Positions 1-10,276 are shown, counted from the stretch's first letter. The stretch is DNA of 64,000 nt from Pseudomonas viridiflava (GCF_003702045.1 NZ_RBTP01000042.1:124001-188000), one strand, 5' to 3'. Program-made: numbers and translations. The notes: generated by a model from the letters alone, not told the origin.

Positions 1-1
1 C

Positions 2-1753
2 GAAAAATCTACGGATCTGGACAAGCGACTGGCTGATCTGGACAAGCAGCTCAAGGGTATGGCTGATGGCGAGGAAAAGTCCGCGCTTTTAATCCACAAA
101 GAAACCCTTGGCGAAGCCAAAGCCATGCTGGCCGGTATTCAGAGCGATTTTTCCAAGTCGCCTCAGGCAAAGCATTTGAAATCCGTGGCTGCCCATGCGC
201 AATTCGATACGCAGCTCAAAGAACTGAACGAGGATCGTGCCGGGATCGGATTTCTGCAAGGCGCAGGCCGTATGACTGCCGCTGCGATTCCGCAATTTCT
301 ATCATCGATGACGCATTTGGGGTTTATCCGCTCGGCTACCAACGATGAGTTCAGAGCGGCAGTGCCGGGTTCAAGCAGCGACGCCAGCATGCTGGAAGCC
401 ACCGTGATAGGACTGGTCGCAGGGATTGCTCATGAAGGCGTTACCAACCTGGTGAAGCCGATGCTCCAATCCGGCTTGCAGGTATCAGGTCTTGATAAGC
501 GTCTGGGCATGGCGCCGCTCAGAGGCGTCGATACCGAATCGGTGATTCCTGATCCGCTTGAGTACAAGTCGCAAGACGGTGTAATGGTCAAAAAGTCCGA
601 CGAGGAACTGGCTGCCGAGAAAGCGCAGGTCAAAGCGCAGCGCGCGGTGTTTGAACAGAAGAAGGTTCAAGTTTCTTCTACGCATCCGCTTGGCGAAATG
701 ATCCCTTACATGAGCTTTGGCGGCGGTCAGGCGATTCGCCAATTGCTGCATGATTTCCATCAAATCAACGGGCAGACGGTCACCGCCAGGGCGTTGACTT
801 CGGGGATGGCTGGCGCAGTGTCGGCATCGGCTCAGGCGCTTTATCAGATGAAAGCCACCTACACCGATCCGCAGGGGCGAAATATTCCGGTGTTCACTAC
901 CGACAAGTCCACCAGTGAACTGGGCAAGGATCTGGCCAAGGGATTGGACCCGCGCGATGCCGCCGTTCGGACTTCGTTCTACAGCAAGGCGGTTTCGGGT
1001 ATCCAGAGTGTTGCATTGACCGCAGAGCTGCCTGCCGTAGCGCAGGCAGGCATCAAAGGCGGGCTCAGTGCCGGCAGGATTGTGGGCAACATGGCGCTGG
1101 CCGCGTTGGGTTCTGTGTCGTACTTGTCCACGCTGTACGCCAATCAGTCGGTTACGGCTGAAGCAAAGGCTTTGAAGGCCGCTGGCGAGGGCGGAGCGAC
1201 CCCGATTCTGGAGCGCACCGAAACCGCGTTCACCAACATTCGTCGTCCGAACAGAGACTCACTCCCGCATACGTTCTCTCCCGATCAGCTCGCAGGCTTG
1301 CCTCGTATGGCAGAGAACACCTACCACAGGGCCAGGGGCGTGTTGCAAGTACCGAGTCAGGTGGCTGTCGACGTGCTGCGCACCGTTGACGATGGCGTGC
1401 GCAGTAGCTTGTCGTCGTTGCAGGATAAACTTAAAAGCCAATTTCAACGCCAGACCGTGGCGACTCCGCGTCCAGACGAAGAGGCTGTCGAGAGCCCGGT
1501 CGTCACAGAGCCCGTTGTGCCGCCTGATACTCAGCTACGGCCAACTACGGTGAGCGTTGAGCGGCCAACAAGCGTTGCGATGGACGATGAGACTTTAAGG
1601 GCTCTTGAAGAGGGGCTTCTGCCGCAGGCAACACCGCAGCCACAGCGTGCCCCTCAACAATCTGTTCCTGTAACACCTTCATATGCACCCACGCTGGAGG
1701 CGATGGAGGAGGGCCTGTTGAAGCCTGACCAAAGCACGATTCCTTCACGTTGA
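2..1753 (+). CDS. hopM1: Type III effector HopM1, C-terminal part (5' end outside window)
   Basis: The reading frame is open from base 2, so the gene is cut by the window edge; about 583 C-terminal residues are visible, against roughly 700 for the family. HopM1 is injected into plant cells, acts at the trans-Golgi/early endosome and helps create a wet apoplast together with AvrE (established knowledge). The visible part is alanine- and glycine-rich with an amphipathic centre and a proline-rich tail containing two related segments (TLRALEEGLLPQ and TLEAMEEGLLKP). Identification rests on sequence character plus position beside avrE and a CesT chaperone, the conserved effector locus arrangement. 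Its promoter and own chaperone gene would lie upstream of the window. Confidence 0.9.
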   Translation, partial: EKSTDLDKRLADLDKQLKGMADGEEKSALLIHKETLGEAKAMLAGIQSDFSKSPQAKHLKSVAAHAQFDTQLKELNEDRAGIGFLQGAGRMTAAAIPQFLSSMTHLGFIRSATNDEFRAAVPGSSSDASMLEATVIGLVAGIAHEGVTNLVKPMLQSGLQVSGLDKRLGMAPLRGVDTESVIPDPLEYKSQDGVMVKKSDEELAAEKAQVKAQRAVFEQKKVQVSSTHPLGEMIPYMSFGGGQAIRQLLHDFHQINGQTVTARALTSGMAGAVSASAQALYQMKATYTDPQGRNIPVFTTDKSTSELGKDLAKGLDPRDAAVRTSFYSKAVSGIQSVALTAELPAVAQAGIKGGLSAGRIVGNMALAALGSVSYLSTLYANQSVTAEAKALKAAGEGGATPILERTETAFTNIRRPNRDSLPHTFSPDQLAGLPRMAENTYHRARGVLQVPSQVAVDVLRTVDDGVRSSLSSLQDKLKSQFQRQTVATPRPDEEAVESPVVTEPVVPPDTQLRPTTVSVERPTSVAMDDETLRALEEGLLPQATPQPQRAPQQSVPVTPSYAPTLEAMEEGLLKPDQSTIPSR

Positions 1754-1761
1754 ACGCTTCC

Positions 1762-1798
1762 CCGCGCGTCGGTTACCCCGCACTGATGCGCGGTTTTT
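1762..1798 (+). terminator. Probable terminator after hopM1
   Basis: CCGCGC (1762-1767) pairs with GCGCGG (1788-1793), followed by five T. It lies 8 bases after the hopM1 stop and before the next gene, so shcE may depend on readthrough. Confidence 0.55.
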
Positions 1799-1831
1799 CC
1801 TGCACAAAGACCCCGTTAAAGGACGCTAACG

Positions 1832-2221
1832 ATGAACAACTCACCGACTGATTTTTCCCGCCTCATCCACTCGCTGGGGGCGCAGCTTGGCACTTCGCTC
1901 ACGGCACAGAATGGCGTCTGCGCCTTATACGACAGCCAGGACAATGAAGCGGCCGTGATCGAATTACCGGATCACAGCGAGATGGTCATTTTTCATTGCC
2001 GCGTGGGTCGCTGCCCGGATCGATCTGACGATTTGCAGAAACTGCTCAGCCTGAACTTCGACGTCGCGCGGATGCACGGCTGCTGGTTCGCGGTTGATAA
2101 AGGGGATGTCAGGCTGTGTGCCCAGCGTGAACTGGCGTTGCTGGATGAGCCTCAGTTTTGTGATGTGGCGCGTGGCTTCATCGTTCAGGCGCGCGAGGCG
2201 CGTGCGTTCCTGCAGGCTTGA
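1832..2221 (+). CDS. shcE: CesT-family type III chaperone, probably ShcE
   Basis: This small acidic protein of 129 residues has the class I secretion chaperone pattern: an N-terminal helix (FSRLIHSLGAQLG), alternating strands around VIELPDHSEMVIFHCRVG, and a C-terminal helix. Such proteins dimerise in the bacterial cytoplasm and keep effectors competent for export. In the P. syringae conserved effector locus the gene between hopM1 and avrE is the AvrE chaperone gene shcE, while shcM lies on the other side of hopM1. The symbol is therefore given from position and family rather than from a direct comparison. An AAAGGA ribosome binding site lies 8 bases before the ATG. It converges on avrE. Confidence 0.8.
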   Translation: MNNSPTDFSRLIHSLGAQLGTSLTAQNGVCALYDSQDNEAAVIELPDHSEMVIFHCRVGRCPDRSDDLQKLLSLNFDVARMHGCWFAVDKGDVRLCAQRELALLDEPQFCDVARGFIVQAREARAFLQA

Positions 2222-2237
2222 TCGTCTTGGGCATCAA

Positions 2238-2265
2238 CAGAGCACCGCATAAACGCGGCGCTCTG
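2238..2265. terminator. Hairpin between convergent shcE and avrE
   Basis: CAGAGCACCGC and GCGGCGCTCTG form an inverted repeat with one mismatch and a 6-base loop, placed between the two converging stop codons. It could serve both strands. Confidence 0.5.
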
Positions 2266-2278
2266 TGCGTGCGTGTGG

Positions 2279-5200
2279 TCAGGTTTTCAGTTCGAAGCCT
2301 TGTTTCTTCAGCAGATCGGCCGCTTCCTTAAGTGACTCCGATGGCCGTGACAACTCCCCGTCAAACGTATAGCCAATCGGCGTGTCCTGATCTTCACCGT
2401 AGACAAAATTGATACGCCCCAGGACTTTGGTGATATTCAGCGACGTGCCGCTGTTGTAGCTGGCCAGTGGCGACGGCAGCGTGAAATTTTCAGCCTGGGT
2501 AGCCGTGTGGAATACCACCAGACGCTTGATGCGCATCTGGTTGCGGTCTTCGAGCAGCCCGGAGAGCTCTTTCTGGGTCATGTCGCCCTTGAGACTGCCT
2601 TCGTCGATCCTGTCGATCATCGAGTCCTTGGGCTCCAGGCGCACCCGTGCCAGCGTTCCGTCACTGGCCTGCATGGCGTTGAGCATGGCGCGGAGTTTGG
2701 GGTCCTTGCGCATGAAATCAGCCACCCTGGCTGCGTTCCCCGGGGCGCTGGCATCTCTGATGCTGCTCATGATTTTGGTGAGGATGCTTTCCGAGTCCAG
2801 TCCTGACAGGTCGGTCTTGCTGGTCTCGAAACGGGCGTTGTCCAGCACGCTGTGTTTCTTGAGCGATGCCTGGTGTTGAACGACTGCGCGCTTCAGATCA
2901 CGCAAGGCCTTGTATTGCTTGTCGTTCTGCGAGCGATAGGTGTCGAAGAATGTCTTAAGCTCGGTGAGGCGTGTCTGAACCGCTTCCTCAGCGTTTGTGC
3001 CGGGTGTGGGGGTGGTCAGTCTGGCCAGTTCGGCGAGCCTGGTTTTGGTGGCTTTATCGTTGAAAGCAGCCCCCAGGCTGGTGGACAGCTTGTCCAGACT
3101 TTTGGCGGTCATCGGCGTGGCCACGTTATAGCGGAATTTGACCCGCTTGACGGTTCTCCTTTCCACCGACACGGTAACGTTGGCACCCACGTTATTGGCG
3201 GCCGACTGGGTGCCCGGTGTCGGGCCGGGGGCAGAGGCAGGCGTTGAGGTCGCATCGGTATGAGTGCCGCTCAGTTGCGCTCTTCCCTGGATGCCTGCGA
3301 GGAAACTGTTGAACCAGCGTGGACGGTTTTTTCCTCCCTCGCGCAATTCGGTCTTGTCGTTTTTCTGCGTCAGAGAGTAATCGGTGTAGGACAGCAGGTT
3401 GATGGTGACGTTGGCCGCGACCCCCAGACGCGCCACCGCAGACAGCGGCTTGCTGTCCTGTACGGAAAGGCCGAAGCCGATACGCATATCTGCCGTGCCG
3501 CCAGCGGTGATATCAAAATTGAATCGGCGAGCCTGATAGGTTTCATGGTCCACCGCCTTCTTCATGACTTGCAGAGGGTTCAGTGCGCCTTCGAAGAGAT
3601 CGTCGACGAACTCGTCTATGTTCTCGTCCGCCACATTGAAGACCACGCCACTGCGTTGGCTGCCCGCAGCGGTGGCGACCAGCTCCCCTCCCAGGCGAAA
3701 GTTGGGGGTCATCCTGCGGTTGTTGCCGATGTTGACGCTGCGTGCCGGGTTATTTTCATCAACGAGTACCGGCCAGTAATCCTTGCCTGCGCCGACGCCG
3801 CCACTGAGGTTGCCGGCGGCTTCACTCAGCAGATACAAGGTGATGCCGCCCTCGGTACGCTCGGCATTGAGGATGTAGTTGCGGTTGCCCGTGGCACCAG
3901 CGGTGGGCCAGGGGCCTGTTCCCATGTCGGAAAGAACAGTGAGCGGGCTGGTCAGGTTGCCGCCATAACTGCGCGTCAGGCCTATTTCGTCATCGCCATG
4001 TTCAAGCTGTTTGAGCATGGACTTGAATTTGTCGGCCAGCTCGCTCTGGTCTTTGCTGCCGGTTGCCGCCCGCATGTTGACGCTGACAGCGTGGTCGGGT
4101 TTTTTGAAGACCTTCAGGAACGTCTTGACCGAATCATAGGAAGTTTCCAGTGCGCCGTTGTCGGTAAAGCCCATGTCGGTAACCAGCTTGATCGGGTTCT
4201 CGCCATAGGTCTTGTCGCGCAGCGCTGTAAGCTTTTTCTCCAGTACGGAAAGGTCGTTCTGTGGCGTGAGCAGTTCGGCCTGATCCAGCAATTTGCCCAG
4301 TTCATGGAGCGTCACCAGATCCAGCGCCAGGCGTGCCTTGCTAAGGCCCTGATCTTCGCCCGCGTCGCGACGTCGGCCCAAGGGGATGTCGATTTTCTGG
4401 TGGGATATTTTCACGCCGTTGTCTTTTAGCGTTTTGAGCAGTTCGGCGGTCGGGCAGTCAGGGGATGGGGCAATGATGGCGAGGGCATCATCCAGTTCCT
4501 TGACCAGATCATGGCCGGAACTCTTGAAGTTGAACGCTTCACCCAGTTGCGCAAGCTTTTTGCCCAGTTGCATGCGACTGGAAGCTTTTGCCAGTTCACC
4601 GTGCTGGTTGAGTACGCCGTCCTGCTGGCGAAGATTTTTGACACTGCCGTAGCTTTGACCGATGGCAATCAGCGCCGTGTGGCTGTGCTGTTCCAGTTCG
4701 TCGCGTAACGCCTCCAGCGCCTTGACGAAAGGTTCGCCTGCCGGCCCCAGGGTTGTCAGGCGCTCGATACGCGACTTCAGATCCCTGCCAGCTAAAGGAG
4801 GTGTACCTGCGGACTCATGGATCAGCTCCAGTTGCTTGAAGACGATCGATTCTCTGCTGTAAAGCTCTGCGAGCCCTTCGCGACCACGGTAGCGATGCTG
4901 AATGTGGTAGCCCGCGACCTTCATCCAGCGTGGCACTTCCAGCGTGTTCTTCCAGATATTGGCCCGTATGAATTCGCGGGTAGGGGCGCGATGGCTTTTC
5001 TCCATGCCGCCGCGCCCGCCTGTGTTGACGTCCACCTTCGCAGTCAGCCCGGAGAAGGGCAGCCGCCATGTGGTGTGCGCGCGCTTGATTCGTTGATGTG
5101 TGTCGTTCAGCCCGTTCTCTTCCACCGGCCGTTGGGTGAACGGCTGCCACTGGCCACCCTTGAGTCGCATCAGACCCTGATCCGCTGCGTCCTCGACTTG

Positions 5201-7516
5201 CGCACTCAGTACGTTGTCGTCGTTGCTGAACAGCGCTTTGATGGGTTGCCCGTTGGGCGTGGATACCGGGGTCCATTTGGCGTTCATGACATCTGCCAGC
5301 CGGGTGGATTGCCAGGATTGCCGAGGCATGCAGAACAACCCGCCGGTGTCGGTCAGTGCGTAGAGGTTGTGCTTCTCGTCCAGCGAGAGGGTCTTGATCT
5401 CGCCTTGCAGGCCCTCAAGCGCCAGGTTCGAGGGCTTGCCGTCTTTTCGGTGGGCAGTCAAGCGGTTCTGATCGTCAAGCGCAACGAACCGCTTTTCGCT
5501 GACCATCGCAAAGGCGGTGATGACCCGGCCTTCGAGCCCTTCGATTTCCTTGCCCAGTTCGACCTTGGTGGAGCGGGCCGTCTGAGCCAGTGATGTATGG
5601 GGCCCGAACGCGACATTGGGGTGCTCCGGGCTGACCTTCAGCGTGTGAAGTTTGCCGCCCTTGAGCGCATACGCGTTGCTGTCGGCGCCTCGTTGCAATT
5701 GTTCGACGTCCTTGATTCCAGCGTCTTTCCAGCACTGGGGCGTTGCATCCCAGCGCTGCAAGCTGCCGGCGCTGATCCCCACCAGTCCCGAGCGGTCAAG
5801 GTTCAGCCGCCCGGCGGCTTCGGGGGCAGCGACCGTTGGCAGGCCGGTGGTGTTGTCCAGTGCCAGTGCTTCGGTAAGGTTCCAGCCGCTCTCCATCTGC
5901 GAGCGTTGCGGGTCAAGCGCATGTGAATGCACCTCCCCCTGACGGTTCTTGACCAGTGCGTGTACGCGACCATCGTTTGCGCTGATAAATCCGGTGACAC
6001 TGTGGTGTCCGCCGAGGGTTTGACCTTGGCGCTGATAGCGCGCTCGCTCCGGCTCAAGGCTCAGCTGTGGATCGTCGCCTTCCAGCACGGTTCTGGGTGT
6101 CGAATACAGCCTGCCTTGAGTGTCTGCGATGAAGAGATGGTCAGCGCTCAATCCCACCGACGCCGCCTGCGCATTGCCGTCGTCCAGTTTCAGCGTTTTC
6201 TGATGGCGCGGGCCGCCAGTGCCGGGGCTCATGTCTGCGATCAGAAGCGTTTGGGTGTCTGTACCACTCAGACAGGCAACGGTGCTGTCCGGCGCGACTG
6301 AAAAGGATTGAAGGTCGTCTACCTGCAGGTGGGGCATCTCGTTGCTTGAGAGGTCAACGACTACGTCATCGCTTTTCGCGTAGATCAAGCCATTGCCACC
6401 CGTCGTCAGGCTGTTGAAGGCGTTCTCTTCGTTCCCTTCCGGTATGTTCCAGCGCAGGCTGGCGGTATCGAAATGGTAGAGCCGGTCTTCATGAACGCGC
6501 AGTTGCTCGCCATTGGGATCACAGTGAACACCGGTGATGTGCGCGATGTGAGCCTTGCCGGGCAGCTCCAGTGTCGCGTTGTTACCATTGACGTTAACAA
6601 GGGCATGGCCCGCGTTCGCTTCCAGGTTTACGTCAGCGTGCCTGTCAGTGTCGGCTGCAGGCGTCTGTTGGCTGCTACGAATGACCGCCAGCGATACCGT
6701 GTTCTGTGTCATGTTCAGCAGGTGCCCGCTGGACTCCAATAGCAGGTGATCCTGATCGCCGGGTGGGCTGTGTACCGCCAGATAATGCTGTTCGGGCTTG
6801 CCAAGAATAGTGTCCAGCAGCGGCGCCATGCCAGGGGTCGAGAATGTCGAGAAGTCGGGTTTGCCGTTCGCATTCAGTGTGATTGACGGCTGTTCTGGTG
6901 TGTCACTTTCCAGGTTCGCGAGCTGTTCATCAAACCGTCCGGCATTGCTGCGTGTAAGACCGCTGGGCCGAGCTGCGGAAGCATCGCTTGAGGCGCTAGG
7001 GGAACTGCGGCTCTCATTGACCCCCGGTCGCCTGACTGACGGGCGCGGCGTGTTCGATGGCTGTTCCTGCCTGAGGCGTTCCAGATTCCCTGACTGGCGA
7101 TCAAACCGTCCGGCGTTACTGCGTGTAAGGCCGGACGGCGGCGCTGCCGAGGTGTGGTGTGCCTCTCGCGTCGACGGGTTGCCGGAAGCGCTGCTCCCAT
7201 CGGATCGAACTCGCATCGTTGCGGCATCCGGTCTGTCGGTGCCACGACTGCCGCTCGTGGCCAGTCGCCCGTCAGTCTGCCTGTTTGAGGTGGATCCGGG
7301 CGGCGTAGGGGTGACATTTTGGCGGGGAGATCTGTTTTTCTGAAACAACTTTCCGACGCCCTTGGCCATCCTTCTGCCAATGCTGCGCAGCGAATGAGAT
7401 GCTCGCTGGCTCGGTTGTTCGCTGCGCTGCTGCAACTCGGCTGCGTGGGTTGAAGTCGCAGTTGTTTGAGTCGGTACGGCGATTCCGGTTGCCCGGTTGA
7501 TGGGGGGTGTTTGCAC
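2279..7516 (-). CDS. avrE1: Type III effector AvrE (very large effector)
   Basis: This 1745-residue protein is close to the roughly 1,800 usual for AvrE. The first 200 residues are Ser/Pro/Arg-rich and disordered, with two copies of a 13-residue segment (PSGLTRSNAGRFD). The middle resembles a beta-propeller with repeated short strands. Two WxxxE motifs are visible (WNIPE near residue 355, WNLTE near 542), and the C terminus carries LKKQG, matching the (L/I)KKxG membrane-retention motif described for AvrE. AvrE family members form water- and solute-permeable channels in host membranes and promote apoplast water soaking (established knowledge). It is expressed from an hrp box at 7588-7615, divergent from hrpH. 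Long open frames on the opposite strand are shadows of this gene. Confidence 0.95.
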   Translation of the reverse strand: MQTPPINRATGIAVPTQTTATSTHAAELQQRSEQPSQRASHSLRSIGRRMAKGVGKLFQKNRSPRQNVTPTPPGSTSNRQTDGRLATSGSRGTDRPDAATMRVRSDGSSASGNPSTREAHHTSAAPPSGLTRSNAGRFDRQSGNLERLRQEQPSNTPRPSVRRPGVNESRSSPSASSDASAARPSGLTRSNAGRFDEQLANLESDTPEQPSITLNANGKPDFSTFSTPGMAPLLDTILGKPEQHYLAVHSPPGDQDHLLLESSGHLLNMTQNTVSLAVIRSSQQTPAADTDRHADVNLEANAGHALVNVNGNNATLELPGKAHIAHITGVHCDPNGEQLRVHEDRLYHFDTASLRWNIPEGNEENAFNSLTTGGNGLIYAKSDDVVVDLSSNEMPHLQVDDLQSFSVAPDSTVACLSGTDTQTLLIADMSPGTGGPRHQKTLKLDDGNAQAASVGLSADHLFIADTQGRLYSTPRTVLEGDDPQLSLEPERARYQRQGQTLGGHHSVTGFISANDGRVHALVKNRQGEVHSHALDPQRSQMESGWNLTEALALDNTTGLPTVAAPEAAGRLNLDRSGLVGISAGSLQRWDATPQCWKDAGIKDVEQLQRGADSNAYALKGGKLHTLKVSPEHPNVAFGPHTSLAQTARSTKVELGKEIEGLEGRVITAFAMVSEKRFVALDDQNRLTAHRKDGKPSNLALEGLQGEIKTLSLDEKHNLYALTDTGGLFCMPRQSWQSTRLADVMNAKWTPVSTPNGQPIKALFSNDDNVLSAQVEDAADQGLMRLKGGQWQPFTQRPVEENGLNDTHQRIKRAHTTWRLPFSGLTAKVDVNTGGRGGMEKSHRAPTREFIRANIWKNTLEVPRWMKVAGYHIQHRYRGREGLAELYSRESIVFKQLELIHESAGTPPLAGRDLKSRIERLTTLGPAGEPFVKALEALRDELEQHSHTALIAIGQSYGSVKNLRQQDGVLNQHGELAKASSRMQLGKKLAQLGEAFNFKSSGHDLVKELDDALAIIAPSPDCPTAELLKTLKDNGVKISHQKIDIPLGRRRDAGEDQGLSKARLALDLVTLHELGKLLDQAELLTPQNDLSVLEKKLTALRDKTYGENPIKLVTDMGFTDNGALETSYDSVKTFLKVFKKPDHAVSVNMRAATGSKDQSELADKFKSMLKQLEHGDDEIGLTRSYGGNLTSPLTVLSDMGTGPWPTAGATGNRNYILNAERTEGGITLYLLSEAAGNLSGGVGAGKDYWPVLVDENNPARSVNIGNNRRMTPNFRLGGELVATAAGSQRSGVVFNVADENIDEFVDDLFEGALNPLQVMKKAVDHETYQARRFNFDITAGGTADMRIGFGLSVQDSKPLSAVARLGVAANVTINLLSYTDYSLTQKNDKTELREGGKNRPRWFNSFLAGIQGRAQLSGTHTDATSTPASAPGPTPGTQSAANNVGANVTVSVERRTVKRVKFRYNVATPMTAKSLDKLSTSLGAAFNDKATKTRLAELARLTTPTPGTNAEEAVQTRLTELKTFFDTYRSQNDKQYKALRDLKRAVVQHQASLKKHSVLDNARFETSKTDLSGLDSESILTKIMSSIRDASAPGNAARVADFMRKDPKLRAMLNAMQASDGTLARVRLEPKDSMIDRIDEGSLKGDMTQKELSGLLEDRNQMRIKRLVVFHTATQAENFTLPSPLASYNSGTSLNITKVLGRINFVYGEDQDTPIGYTFDGELSRPSESLKEAADLLKKQGFELKT

Positions 7517-7587
7517 GTTACATCTCCCTGTCCATGTGTCGGATCGCCCAGCGTTCTGGACGAATCCTGAAAATCCAAACTGATAAC

Positions 7588-7615
7588 TGGGTGTCCGGAC
7601 CTGACGGTCGGTTCC
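7588..7615 (-). promoter_or_regulatory. hrp box (HrpL promoter) of avrE
   Basis: On the minus strand GGAACC is followed by 15 bases and ACACCCA. The consensus is GGAACC-N15/16-CCACNNA, so there is one mismatch (A for the first C). It lies 72 bases before the avrE start. Confidence 0.8.
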
Positions 7616-7681
7616 ATTGCTTGTGTGACTGGCTGAAATGATTCACCCAAGGCTTTTATGCAACGCAAGGCACCTTTGCTG

Positions 7682-7709
7682 GGAACCGGAACGGCGGCTG
7701 CGCCACGTA
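7682..7709 (+). promoter_or_regulatory. hrp box (HrpL promoter) of hrpH
   Basis: GGAACC, 15 bases, CCACGTA: a perfect match to the HrpL consensus, 28 bases before the hrpH ATG and divergent from the avrE box. Confidence 0.88.
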
Positions 7710-7737
7710 GTGGGACACGCTCAGGACGTCGCCGCTC

Positions 7738-9204
7738 ATGTCAGCCTTTCATCCATCCGCGAATCGCCGCTCGCTCTCCCGCTCGATTCAGATCGCTGTT
7801 CTGGCGTTCGGAACGGTGTGTGCAGGTTGTCAGTCCACGAACTACTCGCAGCCACAGGGCGTGCGCGGGCCGCGACTGGTCGGTGGATGGGGCTATGAGG
7901 CGCACGCCCCTGAAGCGAAACCACGGCGCGGTGAGACGATCAGTGATTTGCCTCCTTATAACGGTGACGACGTCTGGAGGCGGGTTGCCCAACGCTGCAT
8001 CTTGCTCAAGGATCAGCAGGTCAATGAGCGGATCGCCCGGCAGCGCGACTGGTTGCTGAGTAACCGGGGCTTCCTGCGGGGGGCCAGCGAGCGAGCCAGC
8101 CCTTATCTGCATTTCATTGTCGAGCGTCTCGATGAGCGACAGATGCCGATGGAGCTGGCGCTGCTACCCATGATCGAGAGCGCCTATAACCCAATGGCCA
8201 ACTCGTCGGCCGCGGCGGCCGGCCTGTGGCAGTTCATTCCGTCCACAGGACGAAACTTCAACCTTCATCAAAGCGCGTCCTACGATGCGCGTCGTGATGT
8301 GGTTGCGTCCAGCAAGGCGGCAATGGATTACCTGGAGCGGCTACATGGCCAGTTCGACAACGACTGGTTGCTGGCGCTGGCGGCCTACAACGCTGGGGAA
8401 GGCACCGTGGGGCGCGCGGTCGAGGCCAACAGACGCCGTGGCCTGCCAACCGACTACTGGCACCTGTCATTGCCCAGGGAAACCCAGGATTACGTTCCGC
8501 GGTTACTGGCCCTTTCGCTGTTGGTGCGTGATCCGGATGCCTACGGTGTGAAGCTCACTCCCGTGGCGAACACGCCTTATTTTGACGTAGTGGAACTCAA
8601 CCATTCCGTTGACCTGACCCAACTCGCAGCGACGGCGGGGGTGGACGAAGGCCAGTTGCTTCGGCTGAACTCGGCCTTTGTGCGCAAAAAGACGCCTGAG
8701 GGGCCCGGGCACCTATTGATCCCCAAGACTCAGAGGCAGGTGCTGACGGCAGGCATCACGCGCATCACGGGCGAGGCTCCCGTCATTCCTGCCGTTCAGC
8801 AGGGCACACAGCGGCAAGTGGCTGAGCGCCTCCCACCAATCAGCACCGAACGCCCCGTACAGGTTGCCGAGCGAGTGCCTGTGATCAGGGCGGTTCAGCC
8901 CGAGCAGGTCAGCGAACGCAAGCCACCACCTGAAGCCTTGGCTGTCGGTGAGGCGTCTGCTGTTCAACCCAAACCGGCTGCTGTGCAACCGGTCCGCAAC
9001 GACGAAACTGCTGTACAGCCTGAGGCGGGTGCGAGCGCGCCTGTCATCGCCCAGGCTTCTATAACAAAACCGACGCGCATCATTCAGACGTTTGAAGACC
9101 ATTCGTCGCCTCGGAAACGTGACGACAGCGAATACCGCACGGGGCCACGTGAGCTTCCAACCGGTCCACGGGTTGTCGTGTTCGCCAGCGATCCACGCCA
9201 ATAA
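7738..9204 (+). CDS. hrpH: HrpH, type III-associated lytic transglycosylase lipoprotein
   Basis: 488 residues. An N-terminal signal ends in a lipobox (VCAGC, Cys 31). A SLT/MltD-type catalytic domain follows: the motif LLPMIESAYNP holds the likely catalytic Glu 147, followed by GLWQFIPSTGR and the AYNAGEG motif. A LysM-like peptidoglycan-binding segment (residues about 280-330) and a low-complexity Pro/Val/Gln tail complete it. It cleaves peptidoglycan glycan strands so that the secretion apparatus can cross the wall, and in P. syringae it assists effector translocation (family knowledge). First gene after its own hrp box; the next gene is more than 1 kb away. Confidence 0.93.
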   Translation: MSAFHPSANRRSLSRSIQIAVLAFGTVCAGCQSTNYSQPQGVRGPRLVGGWGYEAHAPEAKPRRGETISDLPPYNGDDVWRRVAQRCILLKDQQVNERIARQRDWLLSNRGFLRGASERASPYLHFIVERLDERQMPMELALLPMIESAYNPMANSSAAAAGLWQFIPSTGRNFNLHQSASYDARRDVVASSKAAMDYLERLHGQFDNDWLLALAAYNAGEGTVGRAVEANRRRGLPTDYWHLSLPRETQDYVPRLLALSLLVRDPDAYGVKLTPVANTPYFDVVELNHSVDLTQLAATAGVDEGQLLRLNSAFVRKKTPEGPGHLLIPKTQRQVLTAGITRITGEAPVIPAVQQGTQRQVAERLPPISTERPVQVAERVPVIRAVQPEQVSERKPPPEALAVGEASAVQPKPAAVQPVRNDETAVQPEAGASAPVIAQASITKPTRIIQTFEDHSSPRKRDDSEYRTGPRELPTGPRVVVFASDPRQ

Positions 9205-10276
9205 GCGTTTGCCTCTCGCCTCGAAAAAATTGAAAAGTCCTGAAAATGCACTTTTTTGGTGCTTTTTCGCGTGTGCATCTCAAAAAAACCTATCTAAATC
9301 GATGTATTTTCATCCAATCGATCAGCTTTTATGTGGGCAGCGGATGGCAGGACGCCATATTTCTTTCTGGCAGGTTTCGTATTTTCTCTGAACTTTTGTA
9401 ACCATGTGTAAATGAATATTTACAAATATTTAGAAACATTTTCAGTGATGTCCCGGTATCACCGGGCTTTATGGATCCGGATTGGGTATTGCCATTATCG
9501 GGATCGTTGGATTGTCCTACGCTGAATCATTTCCGCTGACTGTTTAATCCCTTTTTCGATGACTTTCGTCAAACAATCAGAGCGTCGTTCGGTTTGCCGA
9601 ATGGGCTTTCAACCCGGCTTCAGTGCCAAAGAAGTCGAAAAATCGGGACCTCTAGGGGCCTTCTCGATCCTTCAATGCTGCAGCGTTCGGAAATCCGAAC
9701 CGCGAGCAAAGCCTTATCGGGTTTTGGATGGGGATGTACTGTTACCGTAATTTTTTATCAAAAGTTAAAGAAAGTTGGTGTAAGTAGGGAGTCTCTGTTA
9801 GTTGTTTTTATACTGTTTAAGTGGAGCGGGTTGTTATAAATCTTCGTGGTGCGGCGTATGGCGGTGCCGTTATCACTGTGCGTGGAGTTAATGATTTTTA
9901 GTTGAGCTGTTTCCAATAATAGGAAAGGTGTTTGTTAAATAGGCTGCTCGCTTTTGGAGCGCCTGAACTGTCGGATTTTTCTCGGGTTTGCGGCGAGCCG
10001 GAAGTGCAGGTGTCTATTAACTGCATGAAAATAAAGGATTTTTATGATTTTATGGGTAGGGCTAGACAGGTTTATGGCCACGGAAGAATGCTGGCGATAA
10101 TCATTCCTAAGAATGAAATTTTCTTCAATAAGCGCTGTTGTATGATGATGCTACTATGACAGTAATTCTCAAGTTTGTGATCTTTTTCTCATGTGTCGGG
10201 GAACTAAATTAGTCATTGTGTGCCTTGTAGTACGTGCTATTAATGTTCCACTTGGCATTCACGGTGAGAGTGATCG
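9205..10276 (+). other. Long AT-rich intergenic region upstream of hrpRS
   Basis: About 1.07 kb without a convincing gene. Several short open frames lack ribosome binding sites or recognisable products. A hairpin CCCGGT-ATC-ACCGGG at 9452-9466 followed by CTTT may end the hrpH transcript. The part from about 9,740 to 10,260 is notably AT-rich, as expected for an H-NS-type-bound or heavily regulated promoter. The hrpR promoter must lie here; no sigma-54 -24/-12 element was evident to me close to the gene. Confidence 0.6.

Noticed and set aside
3260..4429. 389-codon open frame on the plus strand inside avrE
   Set aside because: Antisense shadow of a GC-rich gene; no ribosome site or family, and avrE is certain on the other strand.
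9932..10159. 75-codon open frame upstream of hrpR
   Set aside because: Non-ATG start without ribosome site, AT-rich and no recognised product.
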